Positions 25,633-33,328 of a stretch of DNA of 64,000 bases are shown here, one piece after another. Source of the stretch: Litchfieldia alkalitelluris (GTDB lineage: Bacteria; Bacillota; Bacilli; Bacillales; Salisediminibacteriaceae); NCBI RefSeq assembly GCF_002153425.1, contig NZ_KZ119600.1:905714-969713 (forward strand), read 5' to 3'. The position numbers and the translations under genes are program-made. The first letter of the stretch is position 1. Each line of letters starts with the position of its first letter. The notes below the pieces were generated by a model. The model made no database searches. It was not told the origin of the DNA and saw only the letters and a list, made by a program, of their open reading frames with translations.

Positions 25633-26628
25633 ATGACAAAATTAACTAATAGGGACAGGATGTTAAAAGTAATTGAAATCTTATATCGAGAAACAGATGT
25701 AAATCATCAGCTAAAACTCCATGAACTAAAGGAAGCCATTGAGCTTGAAACAAACCTTGATGTAGGAGGGGATAAAGGGTTAAGGAGTGACCTTGACACT
25801 TTAGTTCAATCAAAGACTTTTAGTGTAGTTATGAATCATGACGGAGAAGGATTACCTATGTTTTATAGCTATCAGGAAAGACTGTTCGAAGTAAATGAGC
25901 TTCGTCTCCTCTTAGATGCTGTTACCTCTGCGAGATTTATCAGTAATACTGATACGTATAGATTGATAGATAAAATAAAGAAGCTTGCAAGTAAACATGC
26001 AGCTAAGGACCTTGAAAACAAGGTACTTATTGATAAAACTGTTAAAAGCAAAAATAAATATATGAAGTTTTATATCAATAATATTCATCTCGCAATTACA
26101 GAACGTAAATTGATTCAGTTTAAATATGGGAAATATAATACAGATAAAGAATTTGTTCTTAGTCGTAAGGGGATTTATTATCTTGTGCAGCCCTATGCTT
26201 TGTATTGGAATAATGACTTTTATTATTTGATTGGCAAGTATGGGGAGGAAGAACAAATTCGCCATTATAGGATAGATAGAATGGTAGACGTACAAAAAAC
26301 AGATGTTCATTTTACTTTTGATGAATCTTTTAATATGACGGAGTATGTAAATCAGCTTTTTCATATGTATGCAGGAGAAGAGAAGTATATCGAAATTGTA
26401 TTTGATAATCATTTGATTAATGTCATTATTGACCGTTTTGGATTAAAGGCTGATATAAAAAAATATGATGAGCATTCGTTTAAGTTAAAAACAAAAGCTG
26501 TGATAAGTGAAGGATTAATCCGCTGGTTGTTAACCTGGGGCAGTGACGCAAAAGTGTTAAATCCCAAAACTCTTGTAGACAAAATGGCAGAAGAAGCAGA
26601 AAAAATGTATAGGCTTTATTTAAATTAG
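25633..26628 (+). CDS. WYL-domain transcriptional regulator
   Basis: The protein has 331 residues. The N-terminal ~80 form a winged HTH-like region (NRDRMLKVIEILYRETD, KGLRSDLDTL). The WYL domain spans about 140-230, with QPYALYWNNDFYYLIGKYG and IRHYRIDRMVDV, the hallmark WYL/Sm-like ligand pocket. A WCX-like C-terminal domain follows (YIEIVFDNHLINVIIDRFG, ISEGLIRWLLTWG). WYL regulators sense nucleic acids or nucleotides and are common switches of defence loci. Here it probably controls the island through the palindrome at 24425. A terminator follows directly. Confidence 0.85.
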   Translation: MTKLTNRDRMLKVIEILYRETDVNHQLKLHELKEAIELETNLDVGGDKGLRSDLDTLVQSKTFSVVMNHDGEGLPMFYSYQERLFEVNELRLLLDAVTSARFISNTDTYRLIDKIKKLASKHAAKDLENKVLIDKTVKSKNKYMKFYINNIHLAITERKLIQFKYGKYNTDKEFVLSRKGIYYLVQPYALYWNNDFYYLIGKYGEEEQIRHYRIDRMVDVQKTDVHFTFDESFNMTEYVNQLFHMYAGEEKYIEIVFDNHLINVIIDRFGLKADIKKYDEHSFKLKTKAVISEGLIRWLLTWGSDAKVLNPKTLVDKMAEEAEKMYRLYLN

Positions 26629-26656
26629 TTGTCAGAAATGACAGCTTTTTATTTTT
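26627..26656 (+). terminator. Terminator after the WYL gene
   Basis: AGTTGTCA pairs with TGACAGCT (one G-U) around a GAAA loop, then TTTTTATTTTTG. It separates two transcription units of the island. Confidence 0.8.
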
Positions 26657-26765
26657 GTTTTAAATAAATGCAACCCCTTCTTTTTTGGCAACGCTTAATT
26701 GGCTCTTTTGATCTATATTGGATTTATAAAGTAAATGTAATGAAGTCTTAAAGGAGGAACTTGAA

Positions 26766-28010
26766 ATGAGTCAAAACCTTAAGCTGTCTTACGCACATCG
26801 GAAAAAGTACATGTCAACAGAGGGGGAGGAAAAGTCTTATGTATTAATAGAATTGACTGGTGCTCCATTAATCGATGTTCTTCGATCGCCTATTAATCTA
26901 TCTCTTGTCCTTGACAGGAGCGGTAGTATGTCTGGGAAACCATTAGATTATTGTAAAGAGGCCTGCGAGTTTGTTGTCGATCAGCTGACTAACAAAGACA
27001 TATTGAGTGTTGTGACATTTGATGGTGATGTCGAGACTGTTGTCTCTCCTCAGAAGGTAACTCATAAGGATCTGTTAAAAAAACATATCCAGCGTATCCA
27101 TACCAGGGGGATAACTAATTTAAGTGGTGGCCTTATTGAAGGGTGTCAACACGTACTAAAGCAAGAAATGGATCAGTATGTCAATAGGGTAATCTTACTT
27201 TCAGACGGTATAGCAAATGCAGGAATAAGAGATCCACAATTACTATTAAAACTCGCAGAGGATTATGCCTCTGCAGGATTAGTGATCTCCACTCTTGGGG
27301 TGAGTGACCGTTTTGAGGAAGAAACACTGGAGGGAATTGCGGATAATGGGAAAGGTAACTTTCATTATATTGACGAGGTTGATAGTATCCCGGACATATT
27401 TAGTCAGGAACTAGAAGAGTTGTTATCTAATGTTGCTCAAAATATAAAGCTAAAAATAAACCCAAAAAATGGAGTGACAATTACTAATATTTATGGATAC
27501 AATTTTCAGTCCAGTGAGAATTCAGTTTTAATACCTTTAGGTGACTCTTATGCTAATGAAGTGAAATCACTATTAGTAGAATATAGTCTACCACCTATGG
27601 GGGAGGGAGAACATGATATTTTTGACATGGAATGGTCGTATGTAGACACAGTAAATGGATTTAAGGAGTGCTGTTTCTCTGTAAATGTTCCCGTCAGACG
27701 AACCAAAGATTTAAATCAACTTTTACTTGCGCCAGACACCTATACGGAAAGCAAAATACAAACTACGTTGTCAGCTGTGGTACTAGAACAAGCCATACAG
27801 TTTTTTGACCAAGGAAATCTTAAAGAAGGTAAAGATATGATTTATCAACATGCCTCACAAATGAAAGAGGTAGCAGCAGATATCAATAGCCCAGAATTGT
27901 TAGTAGAATCGGAAGGTCTGATCAATGAGCTAAGTAATTTCACGTATTCAAGCAAGAAACGAAAGGTATTAAATCAAGAAAAGTATCGTAGGAAAAAACG
28001 ACGTCAATAG
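26766..28010 (+). CDS. Cytoplasmic von Willebrand A (vWA) domain protein
   Basis: The 414-residue protein has an AAAGGAGGA ribosome site before ATG 26766. The vWA domain (about 42-230) has a complete MIDAS metal site: Asp50-x-Ser52-x-Ser54 in LDRSGSMSG, Thr117 in RGITNLSGG and Asp147 in LLSDGIANAG. A beta-rich domain follows and a helical C-terminus (AVVLEQAIQFFDQGNLKEGK) ending in a basic tail (SSKKRKVL, YRRKKRRQ) that might contact nucleic acid or phosphates. There is no signal peptide. vWA proteins act as metal-dependent adaptors, often with MoxR ATPases, but none is nearby. It is first in a unit with the next two genes. Confidence 0.85.
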   Translation: MSQNLKLSYAHRKKYMSTEGEEKSYVLIELTGAPLIDVLRSPINLSLVLDRSGSMSGKPLDYCKEACEFVVDQLTNKDILSVVTFDGDVETVVSPQKVTHKDLLKKHIQRIHTRGITNLSGGLIEGCQHVLKQEMDQYVNRVILLSDGIANAGIRDPQLLLKLAEDYASAGLVISTLGVSDRFEEETLEGIADNGKGNFHYIDEVDSIPDIFSQELEELLSNVAQNIKLKINPKNGVTITNIYGYNFQSSENSVLIPLGDSYANEVKSLLVEYSLPPMGEGEHDIFDMEWSYVDTVNGFKECCFSVNVPVRRTKDLNQLLLAPDTYTESKIQTTLSAVVLEQAIQFFDQGNLKEGKDMIYQHASQMKEVAADINSPELLVESEGLINELSNFTYSSKKRKVLNQEKYRRKKRRQ

Positions 28011-28045
28011 GAGTTCAATGTCAGATATTCGAGAGGGGGGATTCT

Positions 28046-28543
28046 ATGTGGATTGTAATCATGACAATTATCACGACTATCATTATTCATTCCATTGAAA
28101 CACATTATAGGATTCGTCCACCTTCAGATACAGCAGAAGTGGGGGAACAAAAGGTTGAAGGTGGTTACCTCTGGTACAACTTAGGAGATTCTTATGGTAA
28201 TGAGTATTGGAGTATATTGGACTATGTAGGTCCAACATATTATATTGAGGTTTGCAAAAAAGAAGATGATGATTCTGTACATCTGTTTATTCATGATGAA
28301 CCTGTTCCTGATAAACCCGTGTATGATTTAACAGACCATGATAGTCTTGATTACTGTGTAGCTTGTGACGGAGAAAAAGATGTGGAAAGAAATATGAAAC
28401 GTTTAAATAGGATCCATAGTCTTCACAATGAGGTAGTTATTGACGACGGTTATGATGAGCTAATGAAATTGAAAGATAAGAAGGTTAGTGAAATGAAAGC
28501 ATTAAAGGAAGTTATTGAATCGCAGCAAAAGCATTTTTATTAA
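28046..28543 (+). CDS. Hypothetical protein with N-terminal membrane anchor
   Basis: The 165-residue protein starts at ATG 28046 behind GAGAGGGGGG. Residues 1-16 are hydrophobic (IVIMTIITTIIIHSI), then RIRPPSD and a highly acidic, Tyr-rich soluble part (GGYLWYNLGDSYGNEYWSIL, DYCVACDGEKDVERNM) with a helical C-terminus. No family is recognised. It lies 35 bases after the vWA gene and 72 before a DUF1643 gene. The anchor may be a single TM with a short outside end. Confidence 0.6.
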   Translation: MWIVIMTIITTIIIHSIETHYRIRPPSDTAEVGEQKVEGGYLWYNLGDSYGNEYWSILDYVGPTYYIEVCKKEDDDSVHLFIHDEPVPDKPVYDLTDHDSLDYCVACDGEKDVERNMKRLNRIHSLHNEVVIDDGYDELMKLKDKKVSEMKALKEVIESQQKHFY

Positions 28544-28615
28544 TTAATTAATGTATTTTAGGACGGAATAATTCGTAGATTTGTAGTTAGATTTTAATAA
28601 ATAAGAGGAGTTGAA

Positions 28616-29131
28616 TTGATATTGAGTTCTAATCATAGATATTGGTCTAATGATGAGAAAGTGCAAGTTGTGTTCGATGGGGAAGAGAAAAAATACCGCT
28701 ATTGGTTAGAATGTATATGGAATGATAATTTGGCCAAAGTGACATTAATTATGCAAAATCCAAGCAGAGCTAACGAAAAGATCTGTGATCAAACCATGAC
28801 ACGTTGTATTAATTATGCTGAAAAGTGGGGATATGGGGGGATAATAGTAGTTAATTTATTTGCCCTAATTGCGACAGATCCCAGTGAACTGAAGTACTCA
28901 AATGACCCTATCGGAAAAGATAATGACTTTTACATTAAAAAAGCTGCAGATGAATCAGAAAAAGTAATTTTTGCCTGGGGAGAAAAATTTGGGAACTTTA
29001 GAGGAAGGAGTGATCAAATTAAGGCAATTTTCTCAGGTGAAGAGGTATATTGTATAAGAAAAACTAAGAAAGGAAACCATCCGCGACATCCGTTGTATTT
29101 AAAAAAAGACCTAACTCCGATTGCGTATTAA
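28616..29131 (+). CDS. DUF1643 domain protein
   Basis: The 171-residue protein starts at TTG 28616 after AGAGGAG. It has all the family landmarks: RYWLECIW, LIMQNPSRANEKICDQTMTRC, YGGIIVVNLFALIATDP, DND, VIFAWGEKFG, and a terminal HPRHPLYL. DUF1643 proteins are soluble, of unknown activity, and scattered in mobile and defence loci. It is the second member in this island (see 24514) and the last gene before the helicase remnant. Confidence 0.82.
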   Translation: MILSSNHRYWSNDEKVQVVFDGEEKKYRYWLECIWNDNLAKVTLIMQNPSRANEKICDQTMTRCINYAEKWGYGGIIVVNLFALIATDPSELKYSNDPIGKDNDFYIKKAADESEKVIFAWGEKFGNFRGRSDQIKAIFSGEEVYCIRKTKKGNHPRHPLYLKKDLTPIAY

Positions 29132-29203
29132 ATTACAGACTAGTAATATATCTTTCTACCAATTGTGCGGAATATGAACTATAAAGATTTTGCTATTCAA
29201 AAC

Positions 29204-29325
29204 GGTGAGGATCCTGTCCTGGAAGAGATATTGCCGAATTGCAGAGAAGAGGAACCCTTTACTATATTCGAGAGAAAAGGGCTCTCTGGCCAATCCAATA
29301 CACATTGTTTTTGAATCAGGAGGGG
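29204..29325 (+). pseudogene. Deleted remnant of the SF2 helicase gene
   Basis: Bases 29204-29245 match helicase positions about 23180-23220 (GAGGATCCTGTCCTGGAAGA identical), and 29246-29325 match about 23431-23511 (AGAGAAAAGGGCT, CTCTGGCCAA, TTGTTTTT, AATCAGGA). The intervening ~210 bases are deleted. It is non-coding now. It shows that a second helicase copy once stood on the far side of the WYL/vWA island. Confidence 0.8.
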
Positions 29326-29353
29326 CAAACTAGATCTGTCTCAGTTTGCCCTT
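29322..29353. terminator. Bidirectional terminator-like hairpin
   Basis: GGGCAAACT pairs exactly with AGTTTGCCC, loop AGATCTGTCTC. It lies between the remnant and the leftward gene at 29367-29690, whose transcript it can end. Confidence 0.7.
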
Positions 29354-29366
29354 GCTTCTTATATAC

Positions 29367-29690
29367 CTAAGTACTTCTAACCTTCTTCAAATAATTCTGT
29401 TTTACAATTGGGTACAGCTTTAGTCTAGCTGCAATAACCAAAGCCATGAATGGAATCGTAAATAAAAGAGCAATTAGGGCGAGCGGTCCTGAAACAAAGG
29501 ATGATCCAATAATAATTAAGGAAGATAACATTGGTATCACGTACACGATAAGAAAGAGGATGTTCATATATGCCAATGAAATAAAAAGGCTTTTTTCCGT
29601 CTTTGTGTTGGCACGCTTGAAGTCTCCCCAGCACTCCTTCACTTCTTCTAACATCACTTGTATGATATCAATAAATATACGTAGTTTCAC
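29367..29690 (-). CDS. Hypothetical membrane protein (two TM)
   Basis: The 107-residue protein starts at GTG 29690 (GGGGGAAG upstream). An amphipathic N-terminus (IIQVMLEEVKECWGDFKRA) precedes two membrane segments (about 36-60 and 66-88) and a basic C-terminal tail. No family is recognised. It is monocistronic and leftward. Confidence 0.6.
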   Translation of the reverse strand: MKLRIFIDIIQVMLEEVKECWGDFKRANTKTEKSLFISLAYMNILFLIVYVIPMLSSLIIIGSSFVSGPLALIALLFTIPFMALVIAARLKLYPIVKQNYLKKVRST

Positions 29691-29974
29691 TTGTCTTCCC
29701 CCTATTAACCAAATATCTCATTGTTTTTTTATCTATGTTTTTATCATAAAACTATTATTTTCTATCGACCAACCTTTTTACTATTTTGACTATGAAAACC
29801 ATAAATGCCATAGACGATATCTTTTTTATTAGTATATATAATCCATAATATAACAAATTTAAGGAGAGTGCCTCTTCTGCTATCCCTTGTTTGTGACAAG
29901 AAAGGTATGGGAAATGAGGTATAATGAAACAATAGTTTTAGAAACGATGTTTTTACAGGAAGGATTGGGCGAAG

Positions 29975-30403
29975 GTGAACAAAGAACTACCTGAAAATTT
30001 TAATGAATTAAAGAAGTCAATTAACCGAATGTCGAACTGGCGGGAGCGGCTAGATGCGGTGGACGAACTTGGTCAGTATAAAACAAGAGAGACAATAGAG
30101 TTGTTGAGGCATGCAATGGACGGTGATCCTGTTTATAAAGTGCAACAGGCTGCTTACAGGAAGCTCCAGGGGTTAGGGGAGCAGGTGACCATGCCGGAAC
30201 GTAGAAGCGAGGATCCAATTAAAGGTACAAAAAAAATTCTGGTTCGAATCAAAAAGAGTTTGCCAAAGGATCATTCGTATGAAGATTTCAAAGAGAAAGT
30301 GAAGAAGATGAGAATGGATTTATATGATACATATGAAGGGGACAAGGGTCCTGATTTTGACAAGTGGCTAGAGGAGCTGTGGTCTGAATTACGAACAAGG
30401 TAG
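29975..30403 (+). CDS. HEAT-repeat protein
   Basis: The protein has 142 residues from GTG 29975. Residues 20-70 (WRERLDAVDELGQYKTRETI, KVQQAAYRKLQGLGE) are a HEAT/PBS-lyase repeat pair. The rest is charged (SLPKDHSYEDFKEKVKKMRM, GPDFDKWLEELW). This matches a small Bacillus HEAT-repeat family of unknown role, presumably a protein-interaction scaffold. It is not in an operon. Confidence 0.78.
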   Translation: MNKELPENFNELKKSINRMSNWRERLDAVDELGQYKTRETIELLRHAMDGDPVYKVQQAAYRKLQGLGEQVTMPERRSEDPIKGTKKILVRIKKSLPKDHSYEDFKEKVKKMRMDLYDTYEGDKGPDFDKWLEELWSELRTR

Positions 30404-30754
30404 AGGAGAATGAAGGACATCACTTCGCGGTTGATTACCATGTCCCGTTCTGGAATGAGTTTTGGAAACTGGGACTTGTGAGTATCTGTAGGGCAGTTAT
30501 AAGGCCACACAATATAAAATGATGCAGTTATAGGACCACACAAATGAGAGTAGTCAGGGGGATTCGAATCTTGGCTACTCTTTTTGATTTAGGAGTAGAG
30601 TAGTGAAACTAACTTCCATCCAGTACTCTATTTTTATTTGGGACAGAGTTGATGTAAACTGTACCTCCTTCGTCCCTATGTCCCTCCCTTGTTTGCTCCT
30701 CTCCTCTTTTCGTTCTATAATGAAGGAAAACAAGTGGGAAAGGAATTCAATTAT
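30404..30754. other. Spacer with short direct repeat and terminator
   Basis: GCAGTTATAAGGCCACACAA at 30493 recurs 31 bases later with two differences. A terminator hairpin follows (30547-30586). The rest looks non-coding. Confidence 0.55.
30547..30586 (+). terminator. Terminator
   Basis: AGAGTAG pairs with CTACTCT across a loop of about 21 bases, then TTTTT. Confidence 0.7.
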
Positions 30755-31105
30755 ATGACAAAACACCGTATTTATACGATGAGCTTTGCATCTGTCTATC
30801 CACTATACGTGGCGAAGGCTGAGCGAAAAGGACGTACGAAAGAGGAAGTCGATGAAATTATCCGTTGGTTGACAGGCTATAGTCAGGAAGAATTAGAATC
30901 ACAGGTGGAAAAACAGACAGACTTTGAGACTTTCTTAACTGAAGCACCCAAATTAAATCCTTCCCGTTCTTTGATCAAAGGTGTCGTCTGTGGTGTTCGA
31001 GTGGAGGACATTGAAGAACCAACGATGCAGGAAATTCGCTATATGGATAAACTGATTGATGAGTTGGCGAAGGGGAAAAAAATGGAGAAAATCTTGCGAA
31101 AATAG
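30755..31105 (+). CDS. DUF2200 family protein
   Basis: The protein has 116 residues from ATG 30755, with AAAGGA about 10 bases upstream. The start [20 protein letters not shown] and the following [21 protein letters not shown] are the signature of DUF2200. It is soluble and helical, and of normal length for the family. The role is unknown. It stands alone, 90 bases before the PHP phosphatase. Confidence 0.85.
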   Translation: MTKHRIYTMSFASVYPLYVAKAERKGRTKEEVDEIIRWLTGYSQEELESQVEKQTDFETFLTEAPKLNPSRSLIKGVVCGVRVEDIEEPTMQEIRYMDKLIDELAKGKKMEKILRK

Positions 31106-31197
31106 TAAATATAGTTCAAAAACAGGCATTCTATTTTTATTTGGGACACTGTCCCTCTGTCCCAGGCAACCACACAATGGAGAAGGAGTTGGGAATC

Positions 31198-32004
31198 ATG
31201 AAGTTTGATTTACATACGCACCATTATCGCTGCGGGCACGCTAGTGGAGAGATAAGGGAATACATAGAGGCTGGTATTGCACATGGACTCTCGGTGATTG
31301 GTATTTCTGATCATTCCCCGTATTTTTGGCATGATGATGATCACCACCAGCCTGGGATAGCCATGGCGAAAAGCGAATTGCCAAACTACATTAATGAAGT
31401 CCTTGCTTTGAAAAAGGAATATGAGGGAAAAATTGATGTTCTATTAGGAATCGAATCTGATTTTTTCCCAGACTATAAAGAAGTCTATCAAAATGTGTAC
31501 AAAGACATTCCCTTTGATTATATTATTGGCTCCGTTCATTTTTCTGGGGGGAGAAGTATTTTCGATAAGACCCTTTTCCATGACGTTGATGAGAAGAAAA
31601 AGCGAGAAATGAAGGACCAGTATTATCGTCTTATTATGGAGTCGGCGAAATCAGGAATGTTCCAGATTCTTGGGCACATAGATGCCATGAAGGGCTTTTA
31701 TCCGGCCTTTTCTGATATTGATTCGCCGCTGGTGGAAGAGACTTTAAAGGTAATTGGCGAGACTGGCGTGGCCATTGAAGTAAATACATCGGCGAAGATG
31801 AAGGACGCGGAGGGCTGGTATCCATCGGACGACATGCTTGAGAAGGCCCTTCACTATGGCGTGGAAATTAGCTTCGGCTCCGATTCTCATGTTCCAGAAC
31901 GGGTAGGAGATGAGTTCGATCTTGTTTGCGAAAAACTGAAGGAAATAGGCTTCAAACATATGGTTTATTATAAGAATAAAGAAAAAAGGATAGTGGAGAT
32001 ATAG
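31198..32004 (+). CDS. PHP-family histidinol-phosphatase-like hydrolase
   Basis: The protein has 268 residues from ATG 31198, after GGAGAAGGAG. The PHP metal-binding motifs occur in order: DLHTHHYRCGHASG, GISDHSPYFW, ESDFFPDY, GSVHFSGG, GHIDAMK, EVNTSA and FGSDSHVPERVG. The length and the DEFD ending fit the HisK/HisJ type histidinol phosphatases of Firmicutes, which dephosphorylate L-histidinol phosphate. No other histidine genes are adjacent, so a different phosphoester cannot be excluded. Confidence 0.85.
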   Translation: MKFDLHTHHYRCGHASGEIREYIEAGIAHGLSVIGISDHSPYFWHDDDHHQPGIAMAKSELPNYINEVLALKKEYEGKIDVLLGIESDFFPDYKEVYQNVYKDIPFDYIIGSVHFSGGRSIFDKTLFHDVDEKKKREMKDQYYRLIMESAKSGMFQILGHIDAMKGFYPAFSDIDSPLVEETLKVIGETGVAIEVNTSAKMKDAEGWYPSDDMLEKALHYGVEISFGSDSHVPERVGDEFDLVCEKLKEIGFKHMVYYKNKEKRIVEI

Positions 32005-32017
32005 CATTTGGTCAAGG

Positions 32018-32111
32018 GTCAATGGGGACGGTTCTCATTGACCAAATAAGCGGAAAATGTGTGTGAATAGTGGGGCGGTTCTTGCGTTTTTGTGAACGCA
32101 AGAACCGTCCC
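32018..32111. repeat. Two adjacent REP-family units
   Basis: GGTCAATGGGGACGGTTCTC-ATTGACC (32018-32042) pairs GGTCAAT with ATTGACC. At 32072-32111, GGGGCGGTTCTTGCGTT pairs with AACGCAAGAACCGTCCC, the longest stem of the family (17 bp with G-U). They form the tail of the PHP gene transcript. Confidence 0.8.
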
Positions 32112-32122
32112 TTCGTTTGTGA

Positions 32123-32226
32123 ATTGTGAAAAGGGCAAAAAACATTGTGAAACGGGTAAAAAGATTGTGAAACGGGCAAAAAACATTGTGAAACGGGTAA
32201 AAAACATTGTGAAACGGGCAAAAATG
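32123..32226. repeat. 21-bp minisatellite, five copies
   Basis: Units of ATTGTGAAACGGGYAAAAAAC start at 32123, 32144, 32164, 32185 and 32206 (one unit is 20 bp). C and T alternate at the variable position in successive units, which suggests dimer-wise expansion. Reading frames crossing it are artefacts. Confidence 0.85.
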
Positions 32227-32328
32227 AGTCATATAAAGGGAATTCGACACAAATAAACAAAATTCGCACCCAACCTGCGCAACCTCCGCGCCGCCCTGCA
32301 CCCAGCAAGTGAACGCGACCCTACCTAC

Positions 32329-33219
32329 CTACTCTATTATGAGTTTATCAAATGGGACGCGGGCTCGGATTTGTCCTGCTGAGAGGCCGACTACTTTCCT
32401 AAAGACTTTGTGGAAGTAGTTTGGATCAGGGTAGCCTACTTTTTCAGCGATCTCTTTAATTGGCAATTCCGTGTTGGTGAGGAGATGGAAAGCTTGCTCC
32501 ATTCGCACCTTTGTCAAATATTGAAGGGGAGGAATCCCCATATGCTCTTTAAACTTTTTAATAAAGTAATATTTGGATAATCCAACATACTCCGCCATAT
32601 CCTCTACACTAATTTGTTTTTCATAATGGGCTCTTATATAGAAGATTCCTTTGGAAACAGCTTCAGGCACCTCATTTAAAACATGCCCCTTATTTTTTTC
32701 AAAACGATAGCATTCCATAATAAATTCGTAGGCTCGTGCTGAAGAACTGTAAATGTCCGTGATTTTTCTGTCCCCGACGTCTTGATAGATTCGCATCACC
32801 TGTTGGATGAGCTCTGAATCAGCCTGCACTGGAAAGACAGGACCTAATTTTTCCAACAAGTATTGCCAGCATTTCGCTGCTTCCTCCCCGTGTAACGTCA
32901 CATACACAAACTCCCATTTCTCACTATCATCAGGAAGGTAGTAGGTGTGAGAGCTAGGGATTTTAACGATAAATGCATCGCCAGATTGGAGGCGGTACGT
33001 GTCGTTTTCATATTCGAGTACACCACTTCCAGAGATCGTATATTGAAAAACATACGTATCTGTATCTTTTCTTTGTAAGCCGTCCCAATAGTAATCTACG
33101 GACTCTTGTTTTTCCCAGCCGACAACATAGATGCTTGCAATAGTAGGGTGTTCATCTTCTTGGAATGGAAAGCTAAGGCGATATGCATTAAAAGGTGTTA
33201 TAATAGGTTGTACGGACAA
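32329..33219 (-). CDS. AraC-family transcriptional regulator
   Basis: The 296-residue protein starts at TTG 33219 with GGGAGGG upstream. An N-terminal cupin-like sugar-binding domain (VFQYTISGSGVLEYEN, LQSGDAFIVKIPSSHTYYLP) precedes two AraC helix-turn-helix motifs (ISVEDMAEYVGLSKYYFIKK, IKEIAEKVGYPDPNYFHKVF). It is transcribed divergently from the alpha-galactosidase gene, the usual layout for an activator of an adjoining carbohydrate operon. The inducer is presumably a galactoside or plant oligosaccharide. Confidence 0.88.
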   Translation of the reverse strand: MSVQPIITPFNAYRLSFPFQEDEHPTIASIYVVGWEKQESVDYYWDGLQRKDTDTYVFQYTISGSGVLEYENDTYRLQSGDAFIVKIPSSHTYYLPDDSEKWEFVYVTLHGEEAAKCWQYLLEKLGPVFPVQADSELIQQVMRIYQDVGDRKITDIYSSSARAYEFIMECYRFEKNKGHVLNEVPEAVSKGIFYIRAHYEKQISVEDMAEYVGLSKYYFIKKFKEHMGIPPLQYLTKVRMEQAFHLLTNTELPIKEIAEKVGYPDPNYFHKVFRKVVGLSAGQIRARVPFDKLIIE

Positions 33220-33244
33220 TTTTTTACCCTCCCATCACATTAAC

Positions 33245-33294
33245 TTACCATTGAGGTAACTGTTCATTTTTGTTTATCATTATTTTAACAAACA
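33245..33294. promoter_or_regulatory. Candidate AraC-type operator region
   Basis: The divergent intergenic region has TTACC-ATTGA-GGTAA (33245-33259) and TTGTTT with AAACAA about 14 bases apart (about 33272-33294). One or both could be operators for the regulator. Confidence 0.35.
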
Positions 33295-33328
33295 ATTTCT
33301 TTAATAGTAACTACTGGAGGGAAATGGG

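Noticed and set aside
32012-32308. Three overlapping minus-strand frames through 32.0-32.3 kb
   Set aside because: They translate the 21-bp minisatellite and REP hairpins in different frames.
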